This document shows, one piece after another, positions 54,041-62,384 of a stretch of DNA of 64,000 nt. The position numbers and the translations under genes are program-made. Every line of letters begins with the position of its first letter. Position 1 is the first letter of the stretch. This DNA comes from Nocardia albiluteola (GTDB taxonomy: Bacteria > Actinomycetota > Actinomycetes > Mycobacteriales > Mycobacteriaceae): NCBI RefSeq assembly GCF_018860155.1, contig NZ_JAHKNI010000025.1, forward strand, positions 1-64,000, written 5' to 3'. The notes beneath the pieces are model-generated. The model was given only the letters and a program-made list of their open reading frames with translations. It had not been told where the DNA came from and made no database searches.

Positions 54041-55657
54041 TCAGGCAGCACCGGGAGCCGGCACCGTCGCGACGCCATTGCGCATGCGGGCCGTGTACCC
54101 GGCAACGAGTTCGGGCGCGCCGGCCACGCCCGGAGTGGTGCCGAAGATGTAGTGATCGGGCCGGATCAGCACCGCGGCAACACTATTGGCGTCGAACCAG
54201 CGTCCCCACTCGCCGGTGAAGTCGCGGAGATCGGAATTGCCGTTCGCCGCTACCGATGTTGCGATGATGTCGAGCTCTGCGAGCGTCTGCTGTACCGACG
54301 CGCTCAGCAGCTGCCCGGCCGGCTGATCGGATGCCAGCAGCAGGACCGCACCATTACCCGTAGCGATGTCGAGTAGTTGCGGCGAACGGTCGACTTCAAC
54401 GGCGAACTGCGGGGCCAGAGTGCCACTCAGCGCGCAGTCCGCGAGAACGACCCCATTCCCCAGAACCGGGCGGGCCGCCACCGGCAGCACCTTCGCAGGG
54501 TCGGCGCCGCCCGCGATCATGCGCGCATCGCGCTGTGCCGCCTGCTCGGGGTCGAGTACGCAGATCACCTTGCCGAGCTCCACGGACATCGCGATCGCAT
54601 GCTGCAGGTGAAGGCTTCGTTCACTGGTGTAGGTGTCGAGCAAGGCGGGTTCCGCGACCCCGCGCAGCACGCGATCCAGCTTCCACGTCAGGTTCGCCGC
54701 ATCGCGCAGTCCCGAACACATGCCCTGGCCGGCGAAGGGAGGCATCTGGTGGGCGGCATCCCCTGCGATGGCGAGTCGTCCCTTGACCCAGCTCTCGGCC
54801 CAGCGGGCGGCAAAGGTGTACATCGCGTGCCGCTCGAGGCGTGTGTTCTCCTCGGTTCTTCCCCATCCACCGAGCAGCTTCCACGCTGTTTCGCTCGTGC
54901 CGAGGTCGGCAGGGTCCTCGCCGGGCAACCGCATGAACTCCCAGCGTCGACGCCCGGGGCCGCCGGAAACGATCGTGGTCGGGCGAACCGGGTCGCACAG
55001 CTGCCAGTTCATCGGCAGCCATTGCTTGTCGTCGGTGGGGATGGTGTCCACGATCAGCCAATCGAAAAAGAACCCCTGGTCCTCCATTGCGACGCCCATG
55101 CGACTGCGCACGAAACTGTTCGCGCCATCGCACCCGATCACGTATCGAGCGGTGAAGGTCCGGGCGACCTGTGTGGGCGACACGACTTGGCCAGGCTTCG
55201 CCACTCGGGTGTCACCAGCCGAGACAACGACCCGATCTTGGTGTTCCTCGATGTCGATGACGTCGGCGCCACGCACCAACTGCACGGTGGGCATGGATTC
55301 GACGGCGCGCGCGAGCACCTGTTCCAGCTGCGGCTGGGAGAAGAAGTTCGCGGTTGGCCAACCGTTGGGCCCGGTCCCGGACCAGTCGATTCGCAGTAGC
55401 GCCTCGCCTGCGGCGTTGCGCCATTCATAGAAGTCCGGCACGGGTTCGGTGATGGCTGTGACCTCGTCGGCGAGGTCCATCGACTGGAACACCCGGCCGA
55501 TCTCGTCGTCGAAATGCACCGCGCGGGGCAGCGGATAGGCTTCGGGCCAGCGTTCGACCACGACGACGTCGTGCCCCAGCTGCCCGAGCATGCGTGCAGT
55601 CGCCAAGCCGACCGGGCCGGCGCCGACAATCACCACGTCGTGATGTGAGTTCTGCAT
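54041..55657 (-). CDS. FAD-dependent aromatic hydroxylase (MhpA-like)
   Basis: A 538-residue group A flavin hydroxylase. FAD motif GAGPVGLAT is at 12-20, the DG motif in GCDGANSFVRSRMG, and the GD motif in GDAAHQMPPFAGQGMCSG. The thioredoxin-like C-terminal domain (to GAA-end) matches MhpA/PheA-type enzymes. It would hydroxylate a phenolic ring using NAD(P)H, making the catechol for the extradiol enzyme. It is the first gene of the operon running down to 51150. A broken copy lies at 30046-30292. Confidence 0.92.
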   Translation of the reverse strand: MQNSHHDVVIVGAGPVGLATARMLGQLGHDVVVVERWPEAYPLPRAVHFDDEIGRVFQSMDLADEVTAITEPVPDFYEWRNAAGEALLRIDWSGTGPNGWPTANFFSQPQLEQVLARAVESMPTVQLVRGADVIDIEEHQDRVVVSAGDTRVAKPGQVVSPTQVARTFTARYVIGCDGANSFVRSRMGVAMEDQGFFFDWLIVDTIPTDDKQWLPMNWQLCDPVRPTTIVSGGPGRRRWEFMRLPGEDPADLGTSETAWKLLGGWGRTEENTRLERHAMYTFAARWAESWVKGRLAIAGDAAHQMPPFAGQGMCSGLRDAANLTWKLDRVLRGVAEPALLDTYTSERSLHLQHAIAMSVELGKVICVLDPEQAAQRDARMIAGGADPAKVLPVAARPVLGNGVVLADCALSGTLAPQFAVEVDRSPQLLDIATGNGAVLLLASDQPAGQLLSASVQQTLAELDIIATSVAANGNSDLRDFTGEWGRWFDANSVAAVLIRPDHYIFGTTPGVAGAPELVAGYTARMRNGVATVPAPGAA

Positions 55658-55707
55658 GAATCCTCGCTACGGGAGACACCCGATGGGCATAATTGAGCCC
55701 TATTGAG

Positions 55708-55720
55708 CATGATTAATACG
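55708..55720. promoter_or_regulatory. half-copy of the GntR palindrome upstream of the hydroxylase
   Basis: CATGATTAATACG matches 11 of 13 positions of the left half of the 30.4 kb palindrome; the right half is degenerate. It lies 51 bases before the hydroxylase start and faces a broken GntR gene. Confidence 0.45.
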
Positions 55721-55780
55721 ACTAGATTTGCCCGGCTTGCGCGTTTTGTCAAGCCAACGGGCGAGATTGATCAGGTTTGA

Positions 55781-56100
55781 TTCGCCGCCGAGGTCATCGC
55801 CAGGTTGGCCGAAAGTGCTTCGGCCGGCGCACATCTGGGCACGAAAGTGGAGCCGCAACGGCGTTGCGGAGTCGGCGAGAGCACCTTCAACGCAGCACTC
55901 CGCATCCTGCAGACACGCAGGGTGATCGCCGTCCGCTTCGGACCCTCCGGGGCGTGTTCGCAGCGAGACCGAATCATATTGTGCGACTGGGTAATTCACT
56001 TCTCTCGCTGGATGCCACCGAAGCAGATGGGGCCGACGCGATTGCGACAAGCGGCCACCGACGACGGGGGCGGGAGACCGGTCGCGGGCGATGCAGCTGA
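55781..56100 (+). pseudogene. broken GntR-family regulator, paralogue of 30548-31267
   Basis: The first frame reads IARLAESASAGAHLGTKVE and STFNAALRILQTRRVIAV, matching the helix-turn-helix of the intact GntR gene at 30.5 kb. After RFGPSG the match jumps to another frame (HIVRLGNSLLSLDATEADGAD) and then ends. The FCD domain is gone. It sits divergently to the intact hydroxylase, mirroring the arrangement at 30 kb. Confidence 0.8.
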
Positions 56101-56179
56101 TCGATCAGCAACGCATTGCCGCTGTCCCGCAACCGAATCCGCCAGGTTGAGTCAAGCGTCCAGCCTTCTGGGTCTGCGG

Positions 56180-56755
56180 TCAAACGGTCGCGGAACCGGC
56201 GAAATCCCCGGCAGGGCCCGACACGACCAGATCATCCCAGCCCAGGGCCGCGAGGTCGATTTCGTCGGCAACCGTGCCACACTCACCGCACGTACGCGCC
56301 ACCGTGTCGGAGTTGAACCGTGCGCACGCTGTCGCGTACACGCGGTTGGCCTCAGCGACGTTGTCGTGCTCCCACTCCAGTCGATACAGGTCCGCACCGC
56401 ACTTTTCGCAGAACCATGCCGCCCCCTCGGCGCCGAGCTCGAGTGGCACGTACGACAGCATCACACCTTCCTCGATCGGCTCGATACGATGTGGCGTTCC
56501 GGCCGGCACATAGACGTTGTCACCGGTCGTGAGGGTGAAGTAGTTGACGGAGCTGTCGTGCATCCGGATCACCGACCGGCCCGACAGCTGCGCGATGACA
56601 GTGTCGTGGCTGTAGAGGTGGTAGAACGGTTGCGGCAGCCAGTTTCTCGACAGAGCGACCTGCGGGTCCACGTCGAGGGGCAGCACCGCGAGATCAGCGT
56701 AGTTCCCGATCTCGGCCGCGGTTTTGAAAGCCGACAGCATACGACGACGTCCCAT
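56180..56755 (-). CDS. cupin plus zinc-ribbon protein A2 (3-hydroxyanthranilate dioxygenase-like)
   Basis: A 191-residue protein aligning with A1 (37849-38379) without gaps over 170 residues, about half identical. Conserved are Asp51, His66 (HDSSVN), His89 (GTPHRI), WFCEKCG (Cys116/119) and CGECG (Cys156/159). Position 45 is Tyr here and His in A1, so the first iron ligand of the family is not kept. The last 20 residues are extra. The ATG shares its A with the B2 stop (TGATG), implying coupled, equal production with B2. Confidence 0.78.
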   Translation of the reverse strand: MGRRRMLSAFKTAAEIGNYADLAVLPLDVDPQVALSRNWLPQPFYHLYSHDTVIAQLSGRSVIRMHDSSVNYFTLTTGDNVYVPAGTPHRIEPIEEGVMLSYVPLELGAEGAAWFCEKCGADLYRLEWEHDNVAEANRVYATACARFNSDTVARTCGECGTVADEIDLAALGWDDLVVSGPAGDFAGSATV

Positions 56756-57495
56756 CAGAGCTTCGCCTCCTTCGCAGCCTCGGTGAGCGCTCGGTGTGCC
56801 GCGTTGGCGACCCGGGTCTGGCCGACCATATTCGCCCACCGCCAAGCCTCGGTATTGTGCGGCGGATTGACATGACCGCAGTTTTTGCAGGTCCGGCCCT
56901 CTTCGGAGTTGCGTATCACCGCGAACTCCGCCGAACCGACCATGGTTGAGAACTGCCGGACCACATCGTCTTCCTGGCCGCCGAACTGCGTCGGGTCGAA
57001 GTCCGGCGCGCCCTCCGCGGCGGCGGAGTACGCGTGACGGACGATTTCCTTCTTACACTTCTGGCATTTACCGACCATCGCCTCCTCCTGCCCGGCCTCC
57101 GTCGATTGCACCTGGGTGACGGTGACGAGGACGAACGCCTCCGGGTTCTTCTCATCCCGCAGGAACGAGTTGACGCCATGGTATTTCTGGGTCGCCATGA
57201 TGGAACCGCTGTCGAGCATCGCCTGGTTCGACCCGTAGGTGACCGCTACTTCGGAGACCGTATTGGCATGGAAGAAGTGGCCATGGTTCTTGTCCGGCCC
57301 GCCCCACATCACCGCGCCACACGGCACGACGGAACCGGCGTCTTCATAAGGAAACAGCGGCATCAGTTGCGCCGCGGCCTTGGCCATGCGCTCGTAGACG
57401 CTGACCTTGAGCGGCTCCTTCCTACCGGTGGGCCCGGGAATACGCCGAGTCGCACTCAGTTCCGGAATCCTCACCGCCTCGACAACTTCAGTCAT
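56755..57495 (-). CDS. two-CxxC cupin-like protein B2
   Basis: A 246-residue protein from ATG 57493-57495 (GAGGAG eight bases upstream). It matches B1 along its length: YERMAKAAAQLMPLFPY, FFHANTVSE with His76-x5-Glu82, His106 in KYHGVNS, CQKC (144-147) and CKNC (203-206). The shared His/Glu residues and Zn-ribbon cysteines argue for a metal-dependent enzyme. It is the first gene of the B2-A2 operon. Function is inferred from the layout shared with 3-hydroxyanthranilate dioxygenase; no direct precedent is known to me. Confidence 0.78.
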   Translation of the reverse strand: MTEVVEAVRIPELSATRRIPGPTGRKEPLKVSVYERMAKAAAQLMPLFPYEDAGSVVPCGAVMWGGPDKNHGHFFHANTVSEVAVTYGSNQAMLDSGSIMATQKYHGVNSFLRDEKNPEAFVLVTVTQVQSTEAGQEEAMVGKCQKCKKEIVRHAYSAAAEGAPDFDPTQFGGQEDDVVRQFSTMVGSAEFAVIRNSEEGRTCKNCGHVNPPHNTEAWRWANMVGQTRVANAAHRALTEAAKEAKL

Positions 57496-57607
57496 CGTTT
57501 CGACTCCTCGTGCTCTATATGAACCCCGGGTTACCGACACCCAGGCGACGATCGGGTTGCAGCCGCAGCCCTGAAGAACCCCTCGCGGGGAAGAGGACGT
57601 GATCGCC

Positions 57608-57667
57608 ACCGTCACGCATCAAATGTGTCATCATGCGTGACGGTGACCCACATCACGGAACAACTGT
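57608..57667. promoter_or_regulatory. 12-bp inverted repeat and GGAACA site upstream of B2-A2
   Basis: ACCGTCACGCAT (57608-57619) and ATGCGTGACGGT (57633-57644) are perfect inverted copies with a 13-base spacer, and GGAACAACTGT follows at 57657-57667. They lie 113-172 bases before the B2 start and beyond the iclR terminator. Candidate operators. Confidence 0.45.
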
Positions 57668-57755
57668 AGCAGCGTTGGCGAACGTGATGCAAGCAGCGCA
57701 AAATCCACAAAGGCCAGGACAAGCAGCTACCAGACGGCCGGATAGCCAGAAAAAC

Positions 57756-57790
57756 AACGCCCCGGGACGCTGGTCGCGTCCCGGGGCGTT
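57756..57790 (-). terminator. rho-independent terminator of the IclR gene
   Basis: AACGCCCCGGGACG and CGTCCCGGGGCGTT form a perfect 14-bp stem with a seven-base loop. On the minus strand it is followed by GTTGTTTTTC. It lies 21 bases after the IclR stop. Confidence 0.88.
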
Positions 57791-57810
57791 TGACGATGTG
57801 CAAGAAGCGA

Positions 57811-58647
57811 TCAGCCGAAGCTGGCTCCGAGTTGCTTGGCCGTACGCATCGCGGCCGCGCCTACCTCGCGCTCCCATTCGGCATTGGTCCGCGCGCGCGG
57901 TGCCGTGACCGAGATCGCCCCGCGCACCCGACCGTCACGGTCGCATACCGCAGCGGCCACCGCGCCGACATCGGGTTCACTTTCACCGTCGTTGACGGCA
58001 TAGCCACGTCGACGAATCTCTTCGAGCTGCTCGCGCAGCACGGATTTACTCTGCACCGTCGCCGCGGTCGCCGGCTCCAGCGCCTCGTCCGGGTAGATCT
58101 TGTCGAACTCGCCTTCGTCGAGTTGCGCCAGCATGGCCTTGCCGCCGGCGGTCGCGTGCGACGGCAGTGTCCACCCGATACGACTTCCGGTGCGAACCGT
58201 CTGCTCACTTTCGACGCTGTCGATGTACACGACCTCCGCGCCGCGTTGCAGACCCAGATGGACCGTTTCACCGGTTTCATCACGCAGACGCAAGAGGGCA
58301 TTGCGGGCGACAACCCGGATCTCGATGTTCTGCAACACAGCCAGACCGATGTCGATGAGCGCGGGCCCCGGTTGATATGCGCGCGAGAATTCGTCCTGCT
58401 CCACGAACTGGTGGAAGCTCAACGTCGTCAGCATCCGGTGGACCGTCGAACGCGACAACCCCATGGCGCGACTGGCCTCGTTGACCCGGATCTTCGGATT
58501 CTCATTGAACAGAGCCAGCAACCGCAGCACGTTGTCGACCGCACCGATCATGCCCGACGGACGATCCACGGAGGTGTCATCGGCAGACCTGCCCATCGCT
58601 TTCGGCATCGTCTCACCCGCAAAGCCATCGATCCCCTCGGCACCCAT
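57811..58647 (-). CDS. IclR-family transcriptional regulator
   Basis: About 278 residues from ATG 58645-58647; ATGs at residue 15 and 19 are alternatives, and the frame is open to 58770. The N-terminal winged helix is NVLRLLALFNENPKIRVNEASRAMGLSRSTVHRMLTTL (about 40-78). The effector domain follows with TVHLGLQRGAEVVYID and LPSHATAGGKAMLAQL. IclR proteins of aromatic degradation bind small acids. It lies between the B2-A2 operon and the 59-63 kb operon, both of which have GGAACA/TGTTCC-type sites. Confidence 0.92.
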   Translation of the reverse strand: MGAEGIDGFAGETMPKAMGRSADDTSVDRPSGMIGAVDNVLRLLALFNENPKIRVNEASRAMGLSRSTVHRMLTTLSFHQFVEQDEFSRAYQPGPALIDIGLAVLQNIEIRVVARNALLRLRDETGETVHLGLQRGAEVVYIDSVESEQTVRTGSRIGWTLPSHATAGGKAMLAQLDEGEFDKIYPDEALEPATAATVQSKSVLREQLEEIRRRGYAVNDGESEPDVGAVAAAVCDRDGRVRGAISVTAPRARTNAEWEREVGAAAMRTAKQLGASFG

Positions 58648-58784
58648 TGCTACACGGTATCCCACCCGGTCACACCACCCTTCACCATCGACAGCCCGGA
58701 AATCGATCGATGACCCGGATGTCATACCAGCCCGTCGAGCAAGGCCGAGCCGGCAACGATCGGAGGACAACCAACCTACCCTAC

Positions 58785-58823
58785 TGTTCCTTGATACGGA
58801 TCAGCCATCCCCTACGCGGAACA
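58785..58823. promoter_or_regulatory. TGTTCC and GGAACA half-sites
   Basis: TGTTCC (58785-58790) and GGAACA (58818-58823) are inverted half-sites 27 bases apart in the gap between iclR and the downstream operon. They match the halves of the palindrome at 58976. Confidence 0.35.
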
Positions 58824-58975
58824 GTGTGCTCATGGGCCCGAAACCTCCCCACACCGCCGAGACGGGCCGCACATCCGCTTGACAAACCCCAAATTTCGGC
58901 GTCTCACCTGCAAGGTCACGTCTCGGGCAGGATGCGGCCGGGACTTGATCTGTGACACGCATCATGGCATCATTC

Positions 58976-58988
58976 GGAACACTGTTCC
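58976..58988. promoter_or_regulatory. perfect palindrome GGAACACTGTTCC, probable IclR operator
   Basis: Six-bp arms around a central C, 46 bases before the first gene of the plus-strand operon. IclR-type operators are often short palindromes of this kind, and partial copies lie near both A/B loci. Confidence 0.55.
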
Positions 58989-59034
58989 TCAGAATGAAAC
59001 ATTGTTGAACACTCTCCCCTCTCGAAGGAAAACC

Positions 59035-59301
59035 ATGTCCTTGTTCTTGAGCACCCACCAGTCACCCGGCCTCTCCGAGGAAGAGGTCGCGGCTTACGGC
59101 CCCGAAGTGGCCAAGGGGGTACATGCCACGTTCCGGCACCTGTTCGCCAACAGCGACTCCGGCTACATCGTCACCGTCTATGAAGCCGACTCCGAGGACG
59201 CCGTACGCCAGGAGTTCGAACGCGTCGGCTTCCCGGTCGACGAGATCACCGAGATCGACATCGAATTCGATGCGGCCCAGCTGAACCAGGCGACCGCCTG
59301 A
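59035..59301 (+). CDS. small DUF4242-like protein
   Basis: An 88-residue acidic protein from ATG 59035 (AAGGA seven bases upstream): ATFRHLFANSDSGYIVTVYEADSEDAVRQEFERVGFPVDEITEID. The fold looks like a small ferredoxin-like barrel of the DUF4242 (possible nickel-binding) kind. It is the first gene of a plus-strand operon, one base before the TAXI-like gene. Role unknown. Confidence 0.75.
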   Translation: MSLFLSTHQSPGLSEEEVAAYGPEVAKGVHATFRHLFANSDSGYIVTVYEADSEDAVRQEFERVGFPVDEITEIDIEFDAAQLNQATA

Positions 59302-59302
59302 C

Positions 59303-60307
59303 ATGGCCACGCAACTCGAGCCCACGCTCGACCGGCCGATCCAGCTGCAGTTCCGCGGCGACTGGGGTCAGGCCAACATGCACCGTATCTGCGGGTGGAT
59401 CGCCCAGGAGCTCGGCGACCGTTGCCCCGAGGGATCCCGCTTCGGGATCTGGTCGGGCCGCGGTGGAACCGATCAGCTGGACGCCCTACAGGCCGGTGAG
59501 GTCGACATCACGATCGTCACACCGACGCCCGCCGTGCGCGCGCTCTATGACGGCAAGGTATCCATCGGCGGCCGGTCGGCCCAGCCCAATCTCCGAGCAC
59601 TGGGAGTGATCGGACAGGCCGACCGGCTCGTGGTCGCTGTCGACGCCGAACTTCCGGTCCGGTCGGTGTCGGAGCTCGCGGCGATCGCCGACCAGCTCGT
59701 CATCGCCACCTCACAAGATGACGGTGTCAATCTCATCGGATGGGCGGCCCACCACGGTTTGCGGCTCGCCGACGCGGATCCGGACTCGCTACGAGCCGGC
59801 GGAGCCCGGTTCTTCTACTCCGAGCGCCCGTTTCCCGCAATCCACCAATTCGCCACGGGTAAGGCGAACGTCCTCATCCATGAGGCGATCAATACGCCGG
59901 CTTGGCAGCGCATCGCCAACGCGCGCCCAGTGCGCTATCTCGATTGGGGCACAAAGGTATTCGACGGCTTTGCGGCGGTCGGCTGGCCTGCGGCAGAGGT
60001 GGCCGCAGGATATCTGCCCGGTTTGGAACAACCGCTGCAGACGCTCAACTTCGCGGATTTCGCGATCATATGCCGCGACGACCTTCCCGACGACATCGCC
60101 TATCTCGCGACGTGGTGCATGGTCAAAACGCGGCGGGCGCTCGAGTCGCAGTACGCCCACTTCCCGCCCGACCACTCGCCCGTCACGTATCCGCTCGACC
60201 CCGCGGCAATGGCCGATACTCCGATTCCGCTGCACCCAGCCGCGGCTCGGGCCTATGCCGACCTGGCCGACGATACCGGCGACGACCACATTCTCATCTG
60301 GAGTTGA
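59303..60307 (+). CDS. TAXI-family solute-binding-like protein without signal peptide
   Basis: A 334-residue protein resembling TAXI/TRAP periplasmic binding proteins or the related NMT1/Tctc fold: GIWSGRGGTDQLDALQAGEVDITIVTPTPAVRALYDG, then RALGVIGQADRLVVAVDAELPVRSVSELA. The mature fold starts at residue 1 and there is no signal peptide or lipobox. No TRAP permease gene is in the window. It may therefore be a cytosolic ligand sensor or enzyme. Translation is coupled to the small gene before it. Confidence 0.75.
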   Translation: MATQLEPTLDRPIQLQFRGDWGQANMHRICGWIAQELGDRCPEGSRFGIWSGRGGTDQLDALQAGEVDITIVTPTPAVRALYDGKVSIGGRSAQPNLRALGVIGQADRLVVAVDAELPVRSVSELAAIADQLVIATSQDDGVNLIGWAAHHGLRLADADPDSLRAGGARFFYSERPFPAIHQFATGKANVLIHEAINTPAWQRIANARPVRYLDWGTKVFDGFAAVGWPAAEVAAGYLPGLEQPLQTLNFADFAIICRDDLPDDIAYLATWCMVKTRRALESQYAHFPPDHSPVTYPLDPAAMADTPIPLHPAAARAYADLADDTGDDHILIWS

Positions 60308-60313
60308 TCGGGA

Positions 60314-61303
60314 ATGCTCGACACAGACCTGTTGATCATCGGTGGCGGTCCCGTCGGCCTGTATGCCTGCTATTACGCGGGCATGCGCGGCCTGTCCGTC
60401 ACCGTGGTCGACAGCCTTCCCCACCTGGGGGGACAAACCGCAGCCCTGTATCCCGAGAAGGACATCTATGACATCGCAGGGTTCCCGGCGGTCACCGGTC
60501 GCGAACTCGTGGCCCGGCTCACCGAGCAGGCCATGACCGCCGACCCCACCGTCGTTCTCCGTGCGGAAGCACTGCGGTTGGCGGACATGCCCGACAACGG
60601 ATTCCTCGTCACCACGACCAACGAGAACAGCATCCGCGCCCGCGCGATCCTGCTCACCGCGGGCATCGGCCGCTTCACACCGCGGCCGCTCCCGGCCCTC
60701 GACGGCTACACCGGCGCCGGCATCGAGCACGTCCTCGACGCACCCCACACCTACGCCGATCGGGATGTGGTCATCGTGGGCGGCGGGGACAGCGCGGTGG
60801 ATTGGGCCAACGCACTCGCGCCGCATTCGCGGTCGGTCACCGTCGTGCACCGCCGGGCGCGGTTCCGCGCACACGAAAGCTCCGTCGCCGCACTGCGATC
60901 CGGTGCGGCCCGCGTGCTGATCAACAGCGAGATCAGCCAGGTCCACGGAGCCACGGCGCTCGAAGCGGTCACCGTCCGCGATTGCACCTCCGGCGCCTCC
61001 GAACGTATCCCCGCGACCCTGCTGGTACCGGCCCTCGGCCATATCGCATCTCTCGGCGGTCTCACCTCGTGGGGAGTCGAGTTCCTCGGAAAGCAGATCC
61101 CGGTCGACACGGATATGGCCACCAGCCGCCCCGGCGTCTACGCCGCGGGCGACATCACCACTTACCCCGGCAAGGTGGCGCTCATTGCCGTGGGATTCGG
61201 CGAAGCCGCAACGGCCGTGAACAACATCGCGGTGGCGTTGCATCCGGACGAGCAACTGTTCCCTGGTCACTCCAGCGAGAAGCTGCCCGAGCCGGCGCAG
61301 TGA
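60314..61303 (+). CDS. ferredoxin-NADP+ reductase, thioredoxin-reductase-like type
   Basis: A 329-residue flavoprotein with FAD motif GGGPVGLYA (10-18), NADPH motif GGGDSA and GVYAAGDIT. The thioredoxin-reductase CxxC is missing, as expected for type 2 ferredoxin-NADP+ reductases. GYIxGxG-like and GQTAALYPEK segments fit that family. The 7Fe ferredoxin gene follows 13 bases later, so the pair should form an electron chain. The oxygenase it serves is not in this operon. Confidence 0.9.
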   Translation: MLDTDLLIIGGGPVGLYACYYAGMRGLSVTVVDSLPHLGGQTAALYPEKDIYDIAGFPAVTGRELVARLTEQAMTADPTVVLRAEALRLADMPDNGFLVTTTNENSIRARAILLTAGIGRFTPRPLPALDGYTGAGIEHVLDAPHTYADRDVVIVGGGDSAVDWANALAPHSRSVTVVHRRARFRAHESSVAALRSGAARVLINSEISQVHGATALEAVTVRDCTSGASERIPATLLVPALGHIASLGGLTSWGVEFLGKQIPVDTDMATSRPGVYAAGDITTYPGKVALIAVGFGEAATAVNNIAVALHPDEQLFPGHSSEKLPEPAQ

Positions 61304-61316
61304 AAGGACAGCCCCC

Positions 61317-61649
61317 ATGGCCTATGTAATCAATGAAAAGTGCATCAATGAGCTCGACGGCTCCTGCGTCGATGTGTGTCCCGTCGACTGCATCTACGAG
61401 GGCTTGACGAAGCGCTACATCAACCCGAACGAATGCATCGAGTGCGCGGCGTGCCTGACCGAGTGCCCGGTCTCGGCGATCATGGCGCCCAAAGACATCA
61501 CAGACCCGACGTGGCGAGATGACAACGCGGCGTTCTTTGCGGTGCCCCTACCGGGCCGCGACGAAGCGCTCGGCGATCCAGGTGGGTCCATTGGCATCGG
61601 CCCCATCGGCGTGGATACCCCCCTGGCCGCTTCGCTCGCTGACGGGTAG
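61317..61649 (+). CDS. 7Fe (3Fe-4S/4Fe-4S) ferredoxin
   Basis: A 110-residue ferredoxin with C-x7-C-x3-CP at the start (Cys9, Cys17, Cys21) and CIECAACLTECP in the second cluster, like mycobacterial FdxA. The C-terminal 40 residues (from PGRDEALGD) are longer and Gly/Pro-rich. ATG 61317 follows AAAGGA. Likely redox partner of the reductase encoded just before. Confidence 0.92.
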   Translation: MAYVINEKCINELDGSCVDVCPVDCIYEGLTKRYINPNECIECAACLTECPVSAIMAPKDITDPTWRDDNAAFFAVPLPGRDEALGDPGGSIGIGPIGVDTPLAASLADG

Positions 61650-61693
61650 CGCAGCACAATCCGAAACCGCTACAGCAGAAAGGACTCTCATCG

Positions 61694-62383
61694 ATGAGCG
61701 TTGTCGAGGATGTTGTTCATGCCAGCCGTGCCCTCGCGACCGCAGGCCTGTCCGATATGGTCTGGGGCCATGCCTCGGTCCGTGACCCGGACGGCAAAGG
61801 AGCCTGGATGAAGGCATCCGGGTTCGGATTCGAAGAAATCGATGCGGGCCGCGTCGTACTGGTTTCACACAACGGTGACGTGCTCGCCGGCACCGGTAAG
61901 CGGCATCTGGAATTTCCGATCCACACCGAGATCCTGGCTCGGCGCACGGATGTCGGTGCGGTTGTGCATACCCATGCGCCCGCGCTCAGCGCCTTCTCGT
62001 CGCTGCAGCGCGATCTGTTGCCGATTTCCCATGACGCCGTGCCGTTCGCCCACCCACAGCTGCCCCGGTTCACGGTCACCGGCGCGTTGATCGCGACCCG
62101 AGATCTGGGCCGGGCCCTGGCCGAGGAACTCGGTGATGCCAACGGCATTCTCATGCCGCACCATGGGGCGGTGACCGTCGGCCCGGATATCGCAACCGCC
62201 GTCATGTACGCCGTGCTCCTCGAACGCGCCTGCCGCACACAGCTTCTCGCTGACGCAGCCGGGGGCCCGCAAACCGCTTCCGATGCCGCGGAGACCCGCT
62301 TCAAACGCGAACAGATCTGGAATCCGGGCCAGCTGAACATCGGCTGGGAGTATCTTGTGCGCCGCAGCGGCACCGAGGCCTGA
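61694..62383 (+). CDS. class II aldolase/adducin family protein
   Basis: A 229-residue protein with the zinc motifs HTH (VVHTHAPALSAF) and a later His pair (PHHGAV), and the early GHASVR/HLEFPIHTEI segments. Members are aldolases, epimerases or decarboxylases, including decarboxylases of dihydroxyphthalate-type acids in aromatic pathways. ATG 61694 has AAGGA in its leader. In this operon a decarboxylase or aldolase of a ring or ring-cleavage product is likely. Confidence 0.88.
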   Translation: MSVVEDVVHASRALATAGLSDMVWGHASVRDPDGKGAWMKASGFGFEEIDAGRVVLVSHNGDVLAGTGKRHLEFPIHTEILARRTDVGAVVHTHAPALSAFSSLQRDLLPISHDAVPFAHPQLPRFTVTGALIATRDLGRALAEELGDANGILMPHHGAVTVGPDIATAVMYAVLLERACRTQLLADAAGGPQTASDAAETRFKREQIWNPGQLNIGWEYLVRRSGTEA

Positions 62384-62384
62384 G

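Noticed and set aside
60314..61303. Thioredoxin reductase
   Set aside because: The redox-active CxxC between the FAD and NADPH domains is missing and a ferredoxin gene follows.
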